Below, piece after piece: positions 23,609-31,930 of a stretch of 42,204 nucleotides of DNA. The notes under the pieces are model-generated. The model ran no database searches and was not told where the DNA came from. It worked only from the letters and a program-made list of their open reading frames with translations. Each line of letters starts with the position of its first letter. Positions within the stretch are counted from its first letter, which is position 1. The DNA comes from an uncultured Negativibacillus sp. (GTDB lineage Bacteria; Bacillota; Clostridia; Oscillospirales; Ruminococcaceae). The stretch lies in assembly GCF_944388365.1 (NCBI RefSeq), contig NZ_CALXIN010000011.1, positions 1-42,204 of the forward strand. The letters run 5' to 3'. A program made the position numbers and the translations under genes.

Positions 23609-24559
23609 ATGAACTGGACTGAAGTGAAGATTTATACCACAAGCGAAGGAATCGAACCGTTGACCGGCAGCCTGCTGGATCTGGGCATCCAGGGCTTCAT
23701 GATTGAGGATGCGAAGGACTTTGACGAATTCCTCCACGACACCACTCCTCACTGGGACTATATCGACCAGGAGGTTATGGCACACATGAAGGACTGTGAG
23801 ACCAGCGTGACCCTCTATCTGCCAAACAACCCACAGGGTATGGAGGAGATGGCAGCAGCCAGAGAGATTCTGGCGCGGTTAAAATCGCAGGACACCGAGG
23901 GACTCTATGGACGTCTGGAGATGGAATTAAAAAACCTCAATGAGGAGGACTGGTCCAACGCCTGGAAAAAATATTACCATCCAGTCAAGGTCGGAAAACA
24001 TCTGGTTGTCTGCCCATCCTGGGAAGAATATGACCGTCAGCCGGACGATGTTGTGCTGACCCTCAATCCAGGCATGGCCTTTGGCACCGGAACCCATGAT
24101 ACCACCAGACTGTGTATGGAGCTGCTGGAGGAGTATTTGACCAAGGACGACTGTGTGCTCGACGTCGGATGCGGAAGCGGTATTCTGGCCATCACAGCGG
24201 CGCTGCTGGGTGCAAAAGAGATCAAGGGCTGTGACATCGACGAGGTCGCTGTCAAGGTTGCCGGCGAAAACGCCGACCTCAACGGCGTAGGTGACCGCAT
24301 CGCCTTCCATCGGGGAGATCTCACCAGCCAGGTCGAGGGCAGCTTCCAGGTGATCTGCGCCAACATCGTCGCGGATGTCATCATCCGGCTGAGCCAGGAT
24401 GTCGGCAAATACCTTGCAGAGGGCGGCATCTTTATCACCTCCGGTATCATCGACACCCGTGAACAGGATGTCCGCGATGCGCTGGATCGCTGTGGATTTG
24501 AGGTCATCGACCGCAGAACCTCCGGCGGATGGGTCGCTATGGCCTGCAAGGCAAAATAA
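23609..24559 (+). CDS. prmA: Ribosomal protein L11 methyltransferase
   Basis: A 316-residue SAM enzyme that methylates ribosomal protein L11. The N-terminal substrate-binding domain covers about 1-130. The catalytic domain has NPGMAFGTGTHDTT, SAM motif I DVGCGSGILAI and the CANIVADVI motif (the usual NILA/NIVA block). AATAGGAGATAACACAAG precedes ATG. rsmE follows 14 bases after the stop; the prmA-rsmE pair is widespread. Confidence 0.96.
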   Translation: MNWTEVKIYTTSEGIEPLTGSLLDLGIQGFMIEDAKDFDEFLHDTTPHWDYIDQEVMAHMKDCETSVTLYLPNNPQGMEEMAAAREILARLKSQDTEGLYGRLEMELKNLNEEDWSNAWKKYYHPVKVGKHLVVCPSWEEYDRQPDDVVLTLNPGMAFGTGTHDTTRLCMELLEEYLTKDDCVLDVGCGSGILAITAALLGAKEIKGCDIDEVAVKVAGENADLNGVGDRIAFHRGDLTSQVEGSFQVICANIVADVIIRLSQDVGKYLAEGGIFITSGIIDTREQDVRDALDRCGFEVIDRRTSGGWVAMACKAK

Positions 24560-24573
24560 ACAGGAGAAAAACA

Positions 24574-25299
24574 ATGCCCAGATTTTTTACACAGACCATC
24601 AGTCAGCAGGGTGGCACCATCACCGGCGACGATGCCAGACACATCGCGCGGGTACTTCGCATGAAGGTAGGAGATCCGCTGACAGTATGTGACACAAAAG
24701 GCTATGACTATGAATGTATGATAGAAGCGCTGGACGACCATCAGGTACAGCTGAAGGTGCTGGACGTGCTGCCCAGTCAGAGCGAGCCGACGGTAAAGGT
24801 GCATCTGTATCAGGCGATGCCCAAGGCGGACAAGCTGGAACTGATCGTTCAAAAGGCGGTGGAGCTTGGTGTGGATGCCATTACGCCGGTGCTGACACGG
24901 CGCTGTGTCTCCAAACCGGATCAGAAGTCGATGGCAAAGAAGCTGGAGCGCTACAATCGAATTGCGCTGGAAGCGGCAAAGCAGAGCGGCCGCGGCAAGG
25001 TGCCGCAGGTGCTGCCGATGCTGGAACTGCCTGCCGCTCTGCAGCAGATGCAGCAGGCGGATTGTGCCATCCTCTTTTATGAAAATGCAACTGCACCGGC
25101 TCGCCAGGTAATCCAGCAGGCGGGAAAGGAGATCGCCGTGCTCATCGGAGCAGAAGGCGGTTTTGATGAGGAGGAAGTTTTGCAGGCGCAGCAGGCAGGC
25201 TGTCAGGTGCTGTCGCTTGGCAAGCGAATCCTGCGCTGTGAAACAGCACCGCTGGCAGCGCTCTCCATCATCATGTTTGAAACGGGAAATATGGAATAA
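24574..25299 (+). CDS. rsmE: 16S rRNA (uracil-1498-N3)-methyltransferase
   Basis: A 241-residue SPOUT-class methyltransferase acting on U1498 of 16S rRNA. An N-terminal PUA-like domain (HIARVLRMKVGD) precedes the trefoil-knot domain with KADKLELIVQKAVELGV, LIGAEGGFDEEE and LGKRILRCETAPLAAL, the SAM-binding knot. ATG 24574 follows CAGGAG; a frame from 24529 lies inside prmA. Confidence 0.96.
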   Translation: MPRFFTQTISQQGGTITGDDARHIARVLRMKVGDPLTVCDTKGYDYECMIEALDDHQVQLKVLDVLPSQSEPTVKVHLYQAMPKADKLELIVQKAVELGVDAITPVLTRRCVSKPDQKSMAKKLERYNRIALEAAKQSGRGKVPQVLPMLELPAALQQMQQADCAILFYENATAPARQVIQQAGKEIAVLIGAEGGFDEEEVLQAQQAGCQVLSLGKRILRCETAPLAALSIIMFETGNME

Positions 25300-25329
25300 C
25301 ACGATGCAGCAATTTTAACCACAGAAAGA

Positions 25330-26289
25330 ATGGATGTAAACATGGCACAGCAGAGACAACAACCGCAGAGACAACGGCCACAGAGACAACAGCCGCAACA
25401 ACACCATAAAAAGAAAAGAAGATCTGGAACAGGGGCTGCACTTGGACTGGTTTTGATTCTTCTGCTTGGAGCAATCACAGTAGGTGCGGTTTTACTGGCG
25501 CAGAACAATCAAAAGCCTTCCGAAGAGCAGAACAATCAGCAGTCCCAGTCTTCTGACGAGGAAACGATTGAGGAAGAGCAGCCAACCCAGCCGAAGGAAG
25601 AGGAAGCGCAGCAGGAGGAGTCCTCGGAGGAACAGGACACCCAGAAGCTGGCAGAGGAGTTTGCACAGGAAAAGCAGGAGTGGTATCTGCTGCTTGCCAA
25701 TGTGGATAACCCTTTGCCGCAGGATTTCACCGTTGAGACCGAAGTGGTGCAGAACAGCTTTGAGATGGATGCCCGCGTTGCTCAGACGATGCGCAATATG
25801 ATCGACGCGGCAGCCAAAGACGGAGTGGACCTGTTGGTCTGCTCGGCCTACCGTTCCATTGAAAAACAGCAGACACTGTTTGATGAACAGGTGCAGATTT
25901 ATCTCAACCAGGGAAAGAGCCGGCAGGAGGCATACGACCTGACTGCCAGTGCCATCGCTATTCCAGGCACCAGTGAACATCACACCGGACTGGCAGCGGA
26001 CATCGTCACACCGACCCACCAGACACTCGACCCGGAGTTTGCTGATACCGAGGCAGGACAGTGGCTGCAGGAGCACGCGTGGGAGTACGGCTTTGTACTG
26101 CGCTATCCCGAGGACAAACAGGACGTCACCAAGATCATCTATGAGTCGTGGCATTACCGTTTTGTCGGCAAGACCCATGCAAAGCTGATGAAGGAGAGCG
26201 GACTGTGCCTGGAGGAATATTTACAGCAGGAGGTGCCGGAAGGTTACACCGGCATCAGTGACCCGTTTGCTGACCCACAGGTTTCTTAA
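25330..26289 (+). CDS. VanY-type D-alanyl-D-alanine carboxypeptidase (M15B)
   Basis: A 319-residue membrane-anchored peptidoglycan carboxypeptidase. The N-terminus has a Gln/Arg-rich cytoplasmic stretch (5-30), one membrane helix (about 34-58) and a Gln/Glu-rich linker (60-110). The extracellular M15 domain follows with CSAYRSIEKQ, SEHHTGLAADI (zinc ligands His and Asp) and the third ligand in WHYRFVG. It trims the terminal D-Ala from wall peptides. There are no vanHAX genes nearby, so this is housekeeping wall maturation. The start is uncertain between ATG 25330 and ATG 25342, both with weak ribosome sites. Confidence 0.93.
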   Translation: MDVNMAQQRQQPQRQRPQRQQPQQHHKKKRRSGTGAALGLVLILLLGAITVGAVLLAQNNQKPSEEQNNQQSQSSDEETIEEEQPTQPKEEEAQQEESSEEQDTQKLAEEFAQEKQEWYLLLANVDNPLPQDFTVETEVVQNSFEMDARVAQTMRNMIDAAAKDGVDLLVCSAYRSIEKQQTLFDEQVQIYLNQGKSRQEAYDLTASAIAIPGTSEHHTGLAADIVTPTHQTLDPEFADTEAGQWLQEHAWEYGFVLRYPEDKQDVTKIIYESWHYRFVGKTHAKLMKESGLCLEEYLQQEVPEGYTGISDPFADPQVS

Positions 26290-26318
26290 AAAACAATCTT
26301 AAGAGCGGAGGGGACAGC

Positions 26319-26936
26319 GTGCGCAAAAGAAAAAGCAGGTCACAGAAAATCTTTGACCAGGTGTGCATTCATCTGATTTTTTTGCTGTCCGCTTTTTTGA
26401 TTTTGCTGCTGGGAATCCGCACTGCGGGCAGGACGATTGATTTTGCCCAGGCTGAAAAGATCGAGATCATCAACCATCTGGTCGATGGATTGGGCGAAAG
26501 CTCCAAACTTACGGTGCAGGGCAAACGGCTGCAAACAGTGGTTTATAAATACCTGGAAGCGCTGGTCGAGGCAGTTGCCGACTTTGAGTTTATTCCGCGC
26601 AACGATTTCAGCGTTCTGACCCAGGTGATCAATGCGCTTCCGGAGGAAACCGAGGTGCTGTCCTTTACCTATCATGGGCGAAATCTGAGCATCCGCACCG
26701 CCCAGCCGACAGCTCGACAGGTACTGGAGATGGTGGAAAAGCTGGAACAGCGTGTGGAAGGACCTGATGGATTTGAAAAGATTGTTTACAGCTATTATTT
26801 TGACAACAGCGGACAGTGTATCGCTGAAATCAGTATGATCGCACATCCTTATGAGGAATATAACCTGAAGGAAGAGCTGGAAAACCGATTCTTTCCCGAA
26901 CCGGTGATCGGACAGTCGGGCGAAGAAGCGTCATAA
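26319..26936 (+). CDS. Single-pass membrane protein of unknown function
   Basis: A 205-residue protein with a basic N-terminus (KRKSRSQK), one membrane helix (about 16-36) and an outward-facing alpha/beta-looking domain of 165 residues. The ILLLGIRTAGRT segment and the later VLSFTYHGRNLSIRTAQPTA stretch vaguely resemble the PilN-like layout of type IV pilus proteins, but there are no other pilus genes. Start is GTG with GCGGAGGGG nine bases upstream. It lies 29 bases after the carboxypeptidase gene and 19 before the DUF896 gene, so co-transcription is likely. Confidence 0.8.
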   Translation: MRKRKSRSQKIFDQVCIHLIFLLSAFLILLLGIRTAGRTIDFAQAEKIEIINHLVDGLGESSKLTVQGKRLQTVVYKYLEALVEAVADFEFIPRNDFSVLTQVINALPEETEVLSFTYHGRNLSIRTAQPTARQVLEMVEKLEQRVEGPDGFEKIVYSYYFDNSGQCIAEISMIAHPYEEYNLKEELENRFFPEPVIGQSGEEAS

Positions 26937-26955
26937 ACATTGGAGGAAGAACAAC

Positions 26956-27168
26956 ATGGAAAAAGCAAAGATCGACCGTATCAGTGAGCTGTCCAGAAAA
27001 TCGAGAGTGCAGCCGCTGACCGAGGAAGAAAAGCGCGAACAGCAGGCGCTGCGGCAGGAGTATATCGACAGCATGAAGGGAAGCCTTCGTGCAACGTTGG
27101 ATCACTCGGTGATCGTCCGTCCCGATGGAACAAGGGAGCGGGTCAGCGACCGCAAAAAAGAAAAATAA
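26956..27168 (+). CDS. DUF896 (YnzC-like) protein
   Basis: A 70-residue DUF896 protein. Its core is recognisable: RISELSRKSRVQPLTEEEKREQQALRQEYI, followed by the SLRATLDHSVIVRPDG block. The B. subtilis relative YnzC is a small two-helix cytosolic protein of unknown function. TTGGAGGAAG precedes ATG. It is the last gene before a bidirectional terminator. Confidence 0.93.
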   Translation: MEKAKIDRISELSRKSRVQPLTEEEKREQQALRQEYIDSMKGSLRATLDHSVIVRPDGTRERVSDRKKEK

Positions 27169-27172
27169 ACCT

Positions 27173-27214
27173 AGAAAAAACAGCCTGTGAAAATTTTTCA
27201 CAGGCTGTTTTTGA
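27173..27214. terminator. Bidirectional terminator between DUF896 gene and leuA
   Basis: AACAGCCTGTGAAAA and TTTTCACAGGCTGTT pair around a short T loop, with A residues left and T residues right. It serves both converging genes. Confidence 0.9.
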
Positions 27215-27251
27215 ATCGTGTTATGACAAAAAGAGGTTCCATTTGAAAGAA

Positions 27252-28925
27252 CTATTTTGCCGATGGATCGGTCAGCATTCGGTCGACTGCGCTGAACAGT
27301 GCATAAACCGAAGCCGCGATAATATCAGTGTGGACGCCGCAGCCCCAGAACGCCTTTCCTTGTTCCGAGGTGATGCCGATGTAGGCGATCGCGCGGGAGG
27401 TCGAACCGCGTTCCAGCGCGTGCTCCTGGTAGACAATGTCGTGGAAACGGATGTCCAAACCTTTACGCAGAGCGTTGCTCACCGCGTCGAATCGACCGTT
27501 GCCTCGGCCAGTCAGCTCCAGCTGTTCTCCGCGCACCGTCAGCGATACGGTGGTGTGGTATTCCTTCTTGTGTACAAAGTAGAAGTCGTCGAGCTGAATC
27601 GGAGCATTCAGATTGAGATAGGTGTCGGTAAAGATTTTGTGTACCTCCTCCGGCGACAGTTCCTTGTGCTGGTGGTCGGAGATGCCTTTGATGAGGTAGC
27701 CAAATTCCTCTCGCATCGCCTTTGGCATATGGATGCCGTATTTGTGTTCCAGCAGATAACCGATGCCGCCCTTGCCGGACTGGGAGTTGATGCGGATGAC
27801 GTCGTGCTCATAGCTGCGTCCAATGTCCTCGGGGTCGATGGGAAGGTAGGGAACATTCCAGTGGTCGCAGTCGTGAGTCTGCCGCCACTGCATTCCTTTG
27901 GCGATGGCGTCCTGATGAGAGCCGGAAAAGGCAGCAAACACCAGCTGACCGCCGTAGGGTTGACGAGGCGGAATATTCATACCGGTCGACTCCTCATAAA
28001 CCTCAGCCACATGAGGCAGGTCGGACAGATCCAACTGTGGATCGACGCCATGGGAATAGAGGTTGAGTGCCAGCGTGATGAGGTCGACGTTGCCGGTGCG
28101 TTCACCGTTGCCAAACAGGGTACCTTCCACCCGCTGACCGCCGGCGAGGATGCCCAGTTCTGCTTCGGCAACAGCGCTGCCGCGGTCGTTGTGCGGATGC
28201 AGAGAGAGGATGACATGCTCACGGAAGTTGAGGTGGTCGCCCAGATATTCCACCTGATTGGCGTAGATGTGCGGCATCGACAGCGACACCGTCGAAGGCA
28301 GGTTGATAATGACCGGCCGATGTTCGTTTGGCTGCCAGGCGTCCAGTACTGCGTTGCAGATGCGAACGGCAAAGTCCGGTTCGGTGCCGGTGAAGCTTTC
28401 GGGAGTGTATTCCAGCAGGAATTCTCCGGCGGTGCGGGCAGCACATTCGGCAATCTTGCGGGTGCCGTTGACGGCAATCCGGATGATCTCCTCATCGGAT
28501 TTGCAGAACACCTGCTGACGCTGGGCAACGGAGGTGGAGTTGTACAGATGGATGATGGCACGACGGCAGCCGCGCAGCGCCTCGAAGGTTTTTTCGATGA
28601 TGTGGTCGCGCGCAGGAGTGATGACCTGGATGGTGACATCGTCAGGGATGAGGTGATGCTCGATCAGGCGGCGGACAAACTGAAACTCGGTGTCCGATGC
28701 GGCAGGAAATCCGACCTCGATCTCCCGAAAGCCGAGCTTACACAGAAACTGGAAAAATTCCAGCTTTTTCTCAAGGTCCATCGGCACAATCAACGCCTGA
28801 TTGCCGTCGCGCAGATCGACGCTGCACCAGCGAGGAGCCTGGTCAATGTACTCCCGTTTGCTCCAGCGGCAGTCGGTGACCGGCGGATTAAAATAGTTGC
28901 GGGCATATTTCTGAACGTTTTTCAC
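27252..28925 (-). CDS. leuA: 2-isopropylmalate synthase
   Basis: A 557-residue enzyme of the LeuA type 2 group that condenses acetyl-CoA with 2-oxoisovalerate in the first step of leucine synthesis. The N-terminal DLRDGNQ (37-43) and the SLHPHNDRG motif supply the metal ligands, with GNGERTGNVDL following. A linker region and the C-terminal LeuA regulatory (leucine feedback) domain (about 420-557) are present, so feedback inhibition is expected. GAAAGGAAG before ATG supports the start. It has no leuBCD neighbours and is controlled by a leucine T-box. A 595-codon open frame on the other strand (27243-29030) is a shadow of this gene. Confidence 0.96.
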   Translation of the reverse strand: MKNVQKYARNYFNPPVTDCRWSKREYIDQAPRWCSVDLRDGNQALIVPMDLEKKLEFFQFLCKLGFREIEVGFPAASDTEFQFVRRLIEHHLIPDDVTIQVITPARDHIIEKTFEALRGCRRAIIHLYNSTSVAQRQQVFCKSDEEIIRIAVNGTRKIAECAARTAGEFLLEYTPESFTGTEPDFAVRICNAVLDAWQPNEHRPVIINLPSTVSLSMPHIYANQVEYLGDHLNFREHVILSLHPHNDRGSAVAEAELGILAGGQRVEGTLFGNGERTGNVDLITLALNLYSHGVDPQLDLSDLPHVAEVYEESTGMNIPPRQPYGGQLVFAAFSGSHQDAIAKGMQWRQTHDCDHWNVPYLPIDPEDIGRSYEHDVIRINSQSGKGGIGYLLEHKYGIHMPKAMREEFGYLIKGISDHQHKELSPEEVHKIFTDTYLNLNAPIQLDDFYFVHKKEYHTTVSLTVRGEQLELTGRGNGRFDAVSNALRKGLDIRFHDIVYQEHALERGSTSRAIAYIGITSEQGKAFWGCGVHTDIIAASVYALFSAVDRMLTDPSAK

Positions 28926-28950
28926 AGTAAAACTTCCTTTCGCAGGGACA

Positions 28951-28992
28951 AAAAAGGTCTTTCGTCCCTGAATATTTCAGAGACGAAAGACC
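28951..28992 (-). terminator. T-box-controlled terminator of leuA
   Basis: On the minus strand, GGTCTTTCGTCTCTGA pairs with TCAGGGACGAAAGACC (one mismatch or wobble), followed by TTTTTT. It forms when uncharged tRNA-Leu does not stabilise the antiterminator. Confidence 0.92.
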
Positions 28993-29241
28993 GAAACTTC
29001 CGCGGTACCACCCTGATTCACACCGTTTAGGTGTGCACTCTGTTTGTACGGGCCATGCTGCCGATACAATGCCAGGATAACGGTCGGACAATTCCGCTGC
29101 CGCCTACTTTCCATCGGGATGGATTTGGGGACAGAGCTCCCAGGTCAGTTCGAACGGAGTTCCACCGCTGCCTTGCACCGGCCGGCAGTTCTCTGAGGAG
29201 GGTTGTCCGCCTACTATTCCTGTTCAACGCTGTTGTAATTT
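28951..29241 (-). promoter_or_regulatory. T-box riboswitch, leucine-specific (specifier CUG)
   Basis: A complete T-box leader upstream of leuA. The T-box sequence AGGGTGGTACCGCGG lies at 29000-29014 (minus strand), just before the terminator. Stem I holds the apical GGTGCAAGGCAGC region and the specifier loop with GAA-CTG-ACC; the CTG codon (29146-29148) selects tRNA-Leu. Low charged tRNA-Leu therefore allows read-through into leuA. Confidence 0.95.
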
Positions 29242-29247
29242 TTCTTT

Positions 29248-29276
29248 ATGATAAATGGATTTTGTGAAAATGTCAA
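29248..29276 (-). promoter_or_regulatory. SigA promoter of the leuA T-box transcript
   Basis: On the minus strand: TTGACA (29271-29276), 17 bp, TATCAT (29248-29253), correctly placed to start the T-box leader near 29241. Confidence 0.88.
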
Positions 29277-29359
29277 GTCTGAATTGCTTGCTACAAAATG
29301 GGTGAAAAAACAATATCGTACATAAGTAGTGACATTTTCCCATTATAGGAAAGCAAGAT

Positions 29360-29388
29360 TTGAAAAGCAATAGAATCTTTGTTATACT
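29360..29388 (+). promoter_or_regulatory. SigA promoter of the interrupted AT-rich gene
   Basis: TTGAAA (29360-29365), 17 bp, TATACT (29383-29388), 23 bases before the GTG at 29412. Confidence 0.8.
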
Positions 29389-29411
29389 AAAAATAGAAAG
29401 GGGGAAGTCTC

Positions 29412-29777
29412 GTGTATGCTAGAAAAAATTTGAGGTCTATTGTGACAATGTTTCTTGTGGTGCTTATTTTTCTTCTCCTTTTAGTGAGGTGTATACAGAG
29501 TCGCCCGCTCGATTTATCAAAGGTTAACGTTGAGGCAATCCAATCGATTGAATATGAGGTTCCCACACATGGAACGAGAAGAATTGTCAATCAACCAGAA
29601 AAAATAAAAGAAGAGTATGAGCGGTTGATTCGCGCGATAGAACATCAGGGGATGCTAAAAGCAAATGCACATCCTCCAAAAGGGTGCGCATGAATTCCAA
29701 GTTATGAGGTAAGGTATTGCCTCAAAATGAATAATGGGGAAACATTGTGCGACTGTATCTACGTGGATTGGCCATAA
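29412..29777 (+). pseudogene. Small membrane/secreted protein interrupted by in-frame TGA
   Basis: From GTG 29412 (GGGGGAAGTC upstream) a 93-residue protein is readable: one membrane helix (about 9-26), then a soluble part. The frame meets TGA at 29691-29693. It then continues without any further stop for 27 sense codons to TAA at 29775, and the extra part (YEVRYCLKMNNGETLCDCIYVDWP) looks like genuine beta-strand protein. This suggests a nonsense mutation in a gene of about 121 codons. The base composition is more AT-rich than the neighbours, hinting at transfer. A programmed read-through or selenocysteine is possible but has no other support. The family is not recognised. Confidence 0.6.
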
Positions 29778-29809
29778 CAAAAAACGGGCTGTGCACTGCA
29801 CAGCCCGTT
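29778..29809 (-). terminator. Terminator of hpf
   Basis: On the minus strand, a perfect 12-bp stem (29798-29809 with 29783-29794) is followed by T residues complementary to A29778-29782. It lies eleven bases after the hpf stop. Confidence 0.85.
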
Positions 29810-29819
29810 ACTCTGCAAA

Positions 29820-30344
29820 TTATTCTGCTTCCGGTTCAATCAGAGCATAGTTGCCATCGTGGCGTTTGTATACGACGTTGATTTCGCCAGATGCTGCGTT
29901 GCGGAATACGAAGAATTCATGATCGAGCATGTTCATCTGGAGGATTGCTTCCTCGACCTCCATCGGTTTGACTGGGAACCGTTTTGTCTTTACAACCTTA
30001 TATTCATCCGGCTCGTACATTTCTTCGATAAATTCTGGAGTGAAGGATGCAGATTTCATCCGTTTTTCCAGTTTGTTTTTGTTCTTTACGATCTGACGGA
30101 ACAAGGAGTCGACAACCGCTTCCAGAGCATCTTCACGTTCATCAGCGGTTCTTTCTGCACGGAAGAACAGACCTTCCGATTTGATGGTGACTTCGACGGT
30201 CTCATGATCGCCCGAATGAATGACGGTGACCTGGGACTGTGCACTGTCGCCAAAGAATTTATCAAATTTGGAAAGTTTCTTCTCAACTCTTGCACGGAAA
30301 GAATCTTTGATACCTGTATTTCTGGCTGTGATATTGATCTTCAT
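29820..30344 (-). CDS. hpf: Ribosome hibernation-promoting factor, long form
   Basis: A 174-residue protein that dimerises 70S ribosomes into inactive 100S particles in stationary phase. The N-terminal S30AE/YfiA domain (about 1-100) starts MKINITARNTGI. The C-terminal dimerisation domain (about 115-172) contains VKTKRFPVKPMEVEEAILQMNMLDHEFFVFRN, typical of long Gram-positive HPF. AAAGGGGTTGAAGCG precedes ATG. It is a single-gene transcript with its own promoter and terminator. Confidence 0.96.
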   Translation of the reverse strand: MKINITARNTGIKDSFRARVEKKLSKFDKFFGDSAQSQVTVIHSGDHETVEVTIKSEGLFFRAERTADEREDALEAVVDSLFRQIVKNKNKLEKRMKSASFTPEFIEEMYEPDEYKVVKTKRFPVKPMEVEEAILQMNMLDHEFFVFRNAASGEINVVYKRHDGNYALIEPEAE

Positions 30345-30378
30345 CGCTTCAACCCCTTTTGCGGATAATGTACAAAAT

Positions 30379-30397
30379 ATATTAAGAAGCTTAATAT
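30379..30397. promoter_or_regulatory. 19-bp palindrome in the hpf leader
   Basis: ATATTAAG AAG CTTAATAT is symmetric and lies between the hpf promoter and its start codon. It may be an operator or a leader hairpin. Confidence 0.4.
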
Positions 30398-30412
30398 GAT
30401 TTTGTTGAGTTT

Positions 30413-30441
30413 ATTATACTACGTTCCTCTCAAAAGGTCAA
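30413..30441 (-). promoter_or_regulatory. SigA promoter of hpf
   Basis: On the minus strand: TTGACC (30436-30441), 17 bp, TATAAT (30413-30418). Confidence 0.88.
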
Positions 30442-30586
30442 GGAGAATGTGATAAAAAACAATATCTTTTCTGTGAAAGAATTGCAAACGCCCAAAAAAG
30501 CAAAAGTTTTGCAGGAAAACAGCCCCAGAACCTGCATCACCACTGTACAAACAGGAGAGACGAGAGGGTAAATAGGGCATAAACAC

Positions 30587-30615
30587 TTGCATTTGCAGGG
30601 CAAACTTGATATGAT
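30587..30615 (+). promoter_or_regulatory. SigA promoter of the THUMP methyltransferase gene
   Basis: TTGCAT (30587-30592), 17 bp, TATGAT (30610-30615), about 50 bases before the start codon. Confidence 0.6.
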
Positions 30616-30665
30616 AAATCTGATTTCATAATGGGATACGGTCAGACAGAAAAGGAGAATCGCTG

Positions 30666-31859
30666 TTGAGAGTAGTATTGTCAGCGCCCTGCCACTTTGG
30701 GCTGGAGAGCGTTTTATCTTCCGAGATCCGCAGGATGGGCGGAGAAAATCTGGAGGTCACCGACGGAAGGATCACCTTCGAAGGGGACGAGAGCATGATT
30801 GCCAGAGCAAACATCGGACTGCGCACTGCCGAGCGCGTCCAGCTGGTGCTGGGCCGGTTTGAGGCGCGCAGCTTTGAAGAGCTGTTTCAGGGAGTCAAAA
30901 AGATTCCTTTTGAGGATTATATCGGCAAAAAGGATGCCTTTCCGGTCAAGGGCGGATGGTCGTTAAAGTCGCAGCTGTTCAGCATCTCCGACTGCCAGTC
31001 GATCATCAAAAAGGCAATCGTCACCCGATTGCAGGAGGTGTACAACCTCAGCTGGTTTGAGGAAACCGGCACCACCTATGCGGTGGAATTTGGCATCAAC
31101 CACGACCAGGTGATGATTACGCTGGACACCACCGGCACCGGACTGCACAAGCGCGGCTACCGCAAAAATGCGGTGCTTGCTCCGATCAAAGAGACGCTGG
31201 CGGCGGGCATCATCGACCTTGCCCACGTCTATCCAGACTCGATTTTGTACGACCCGTTCTGCGGTTCAGGCACCATGCTCATCGAGTCGGCGCTGCACGC
31301 TCTGCGCATCGCGCCAGGTCTGCGCCGCCGCTTTGCCGCAGAAAAATGGGACTGGCTGCCGCAGACCGTCTGGCAGCAGGAGCGCCAGCGCGCCTTTGAT
31401 CTGATCCGCCGCGATGCCACCTTCCGCGCTTACGGCAGCGACATCGACCCGCAGGCGGTGGAACTTGCCCAGTACAATGCAAAACAGGCAGGTGTAGGCG
31501 GACGCATCCAGGTGGTACAGCGCGATGTCAAAGATTTCCACATTCCGGTGGAAAAAGGCGTGGTCATCTGCAACCCACCGTACGGCGAGCGTCTGCTCGA
31601 TTTAAAGACGGCGCAGGACATCTATCAGACGATGGGTGAGGTGTTTAATCAGGGTTATCCGCACCGCTATTACATCATCAGCCCTGACATGGAGTTTGAA
31701 AAGTCATTTGGAAGGGTAGCGGACAAGCGCCGCAAGCTCTACAACGGCATGATCCCGTGTCAGCTGTATATGTACTTTGAAAAGGACGGCGCAAAGCCCG
31801 CACCCAAAGCACAAAAGAAACCTGCTTCTTTCCAGAAACCCAAAAAACAGTACCGATAA
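30666..31859 (+). CDS. ypsC: THUMP-domain class I RNA methyltransferase (YpsC/RlmL-like)
   Basis: A 397-residue SAM-dependent guanine-N2 RNA methyltransferase of the YpsC/RlmL group, likely acting on 23S rRNA. A ferredoxin-like N-terminus and THUMP domain (about 1-155) precede the catalytic domain with LYDPFCGSGTMLIE (SAM motif I) and the N2-guanine active site NPPYGER. The C-terminus is Lys/Pro/Ala-rich. Start is TTG 30666, preceded by AAAAGGAGAATCGCTG. It has its own promoter and terminator. Confidence 0.92.
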   Translation: MRVVLSAPCHFGLESVLSSEIRRMGGENLEVTDGRITFEGDESMIARANIGLRTAERVQLVLGRFEARSFEELFQGVKKIPFEDYIGKKDAFPVKGGWSLKSQLFSISDCQSIIKKAIVTRLQEVYNLSWFEETGTTYAVEFGINHDQVMITLDTTGTGLHKRGYRKNAVLAPIKETLAAGIIDLAHVYPDSILYDPFCGSGTMLIESALHALRIAPGLRRRFAAEKWDWLPQTVWQQERQRAFDLIRRDATFRAYGSDIDPQAVELAQYNAKQAGVGGRIQVVQRDVKDFHIPVEKGVVICNPPYGERLLDLKTAQDIYQTMGEVFNQGYPHRYYIISPDMEFEKSFGRVADKRRKLYNGMIPCQLYMYFEKDGAKPAPKAQKKPASFQKPKKQYR

Positions 31860-31900
31860 AAGCACAGGCAGAGCCGATCAAAGCGGCTCTGCCTGTTTTT
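31858..31900 (+). terminator. Terminator of the THUMP methyltransferase gene
   Basis: ACAGGCAGAGCC pairs perfectly with GGCTCTGCCTGT across a 9-base loop, then TTTTT. Confidence 0.9.
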
Positions 31901-31930
31901 AACATAAGATGGAGGAAATGGGGGAAAGCG

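Larger units (their letters stand above)
30345..30665. other. Divergent intergenic region hpf / RNA methyltransferase
   Basis: This 321-bp stretch holds the hpf leader and promoter on the minus strand and the promoter of the methyltransferase gene on the plus strand. The middle (about 30442-30586) contains a modest TGCAGG/CCTGCA inverted repeat and no recognisable gene or RNA. Confidence 0.5.

Noticed and set aside
25330..26289. Vancomycin-resistance role for the VanY-type enzyme
   Set aside because: No vanH, vanA/B, vanX or VanRS-like genes are nearby; the gene sits among housekeeping genes.
27243..29030. A 595-codon open frame on the plus strand opposite leuA
   Set aside because: It mirrors leuA codon structure, crosses the T-box terminator and T-box sequence, and has no family motif. 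It is an antisense shadow.
30442..30586. Possible RNase P RNA beside the ypsC-like gene
   Set aside because: The intergenic space is too small and no RNase P conserved regions are visible.
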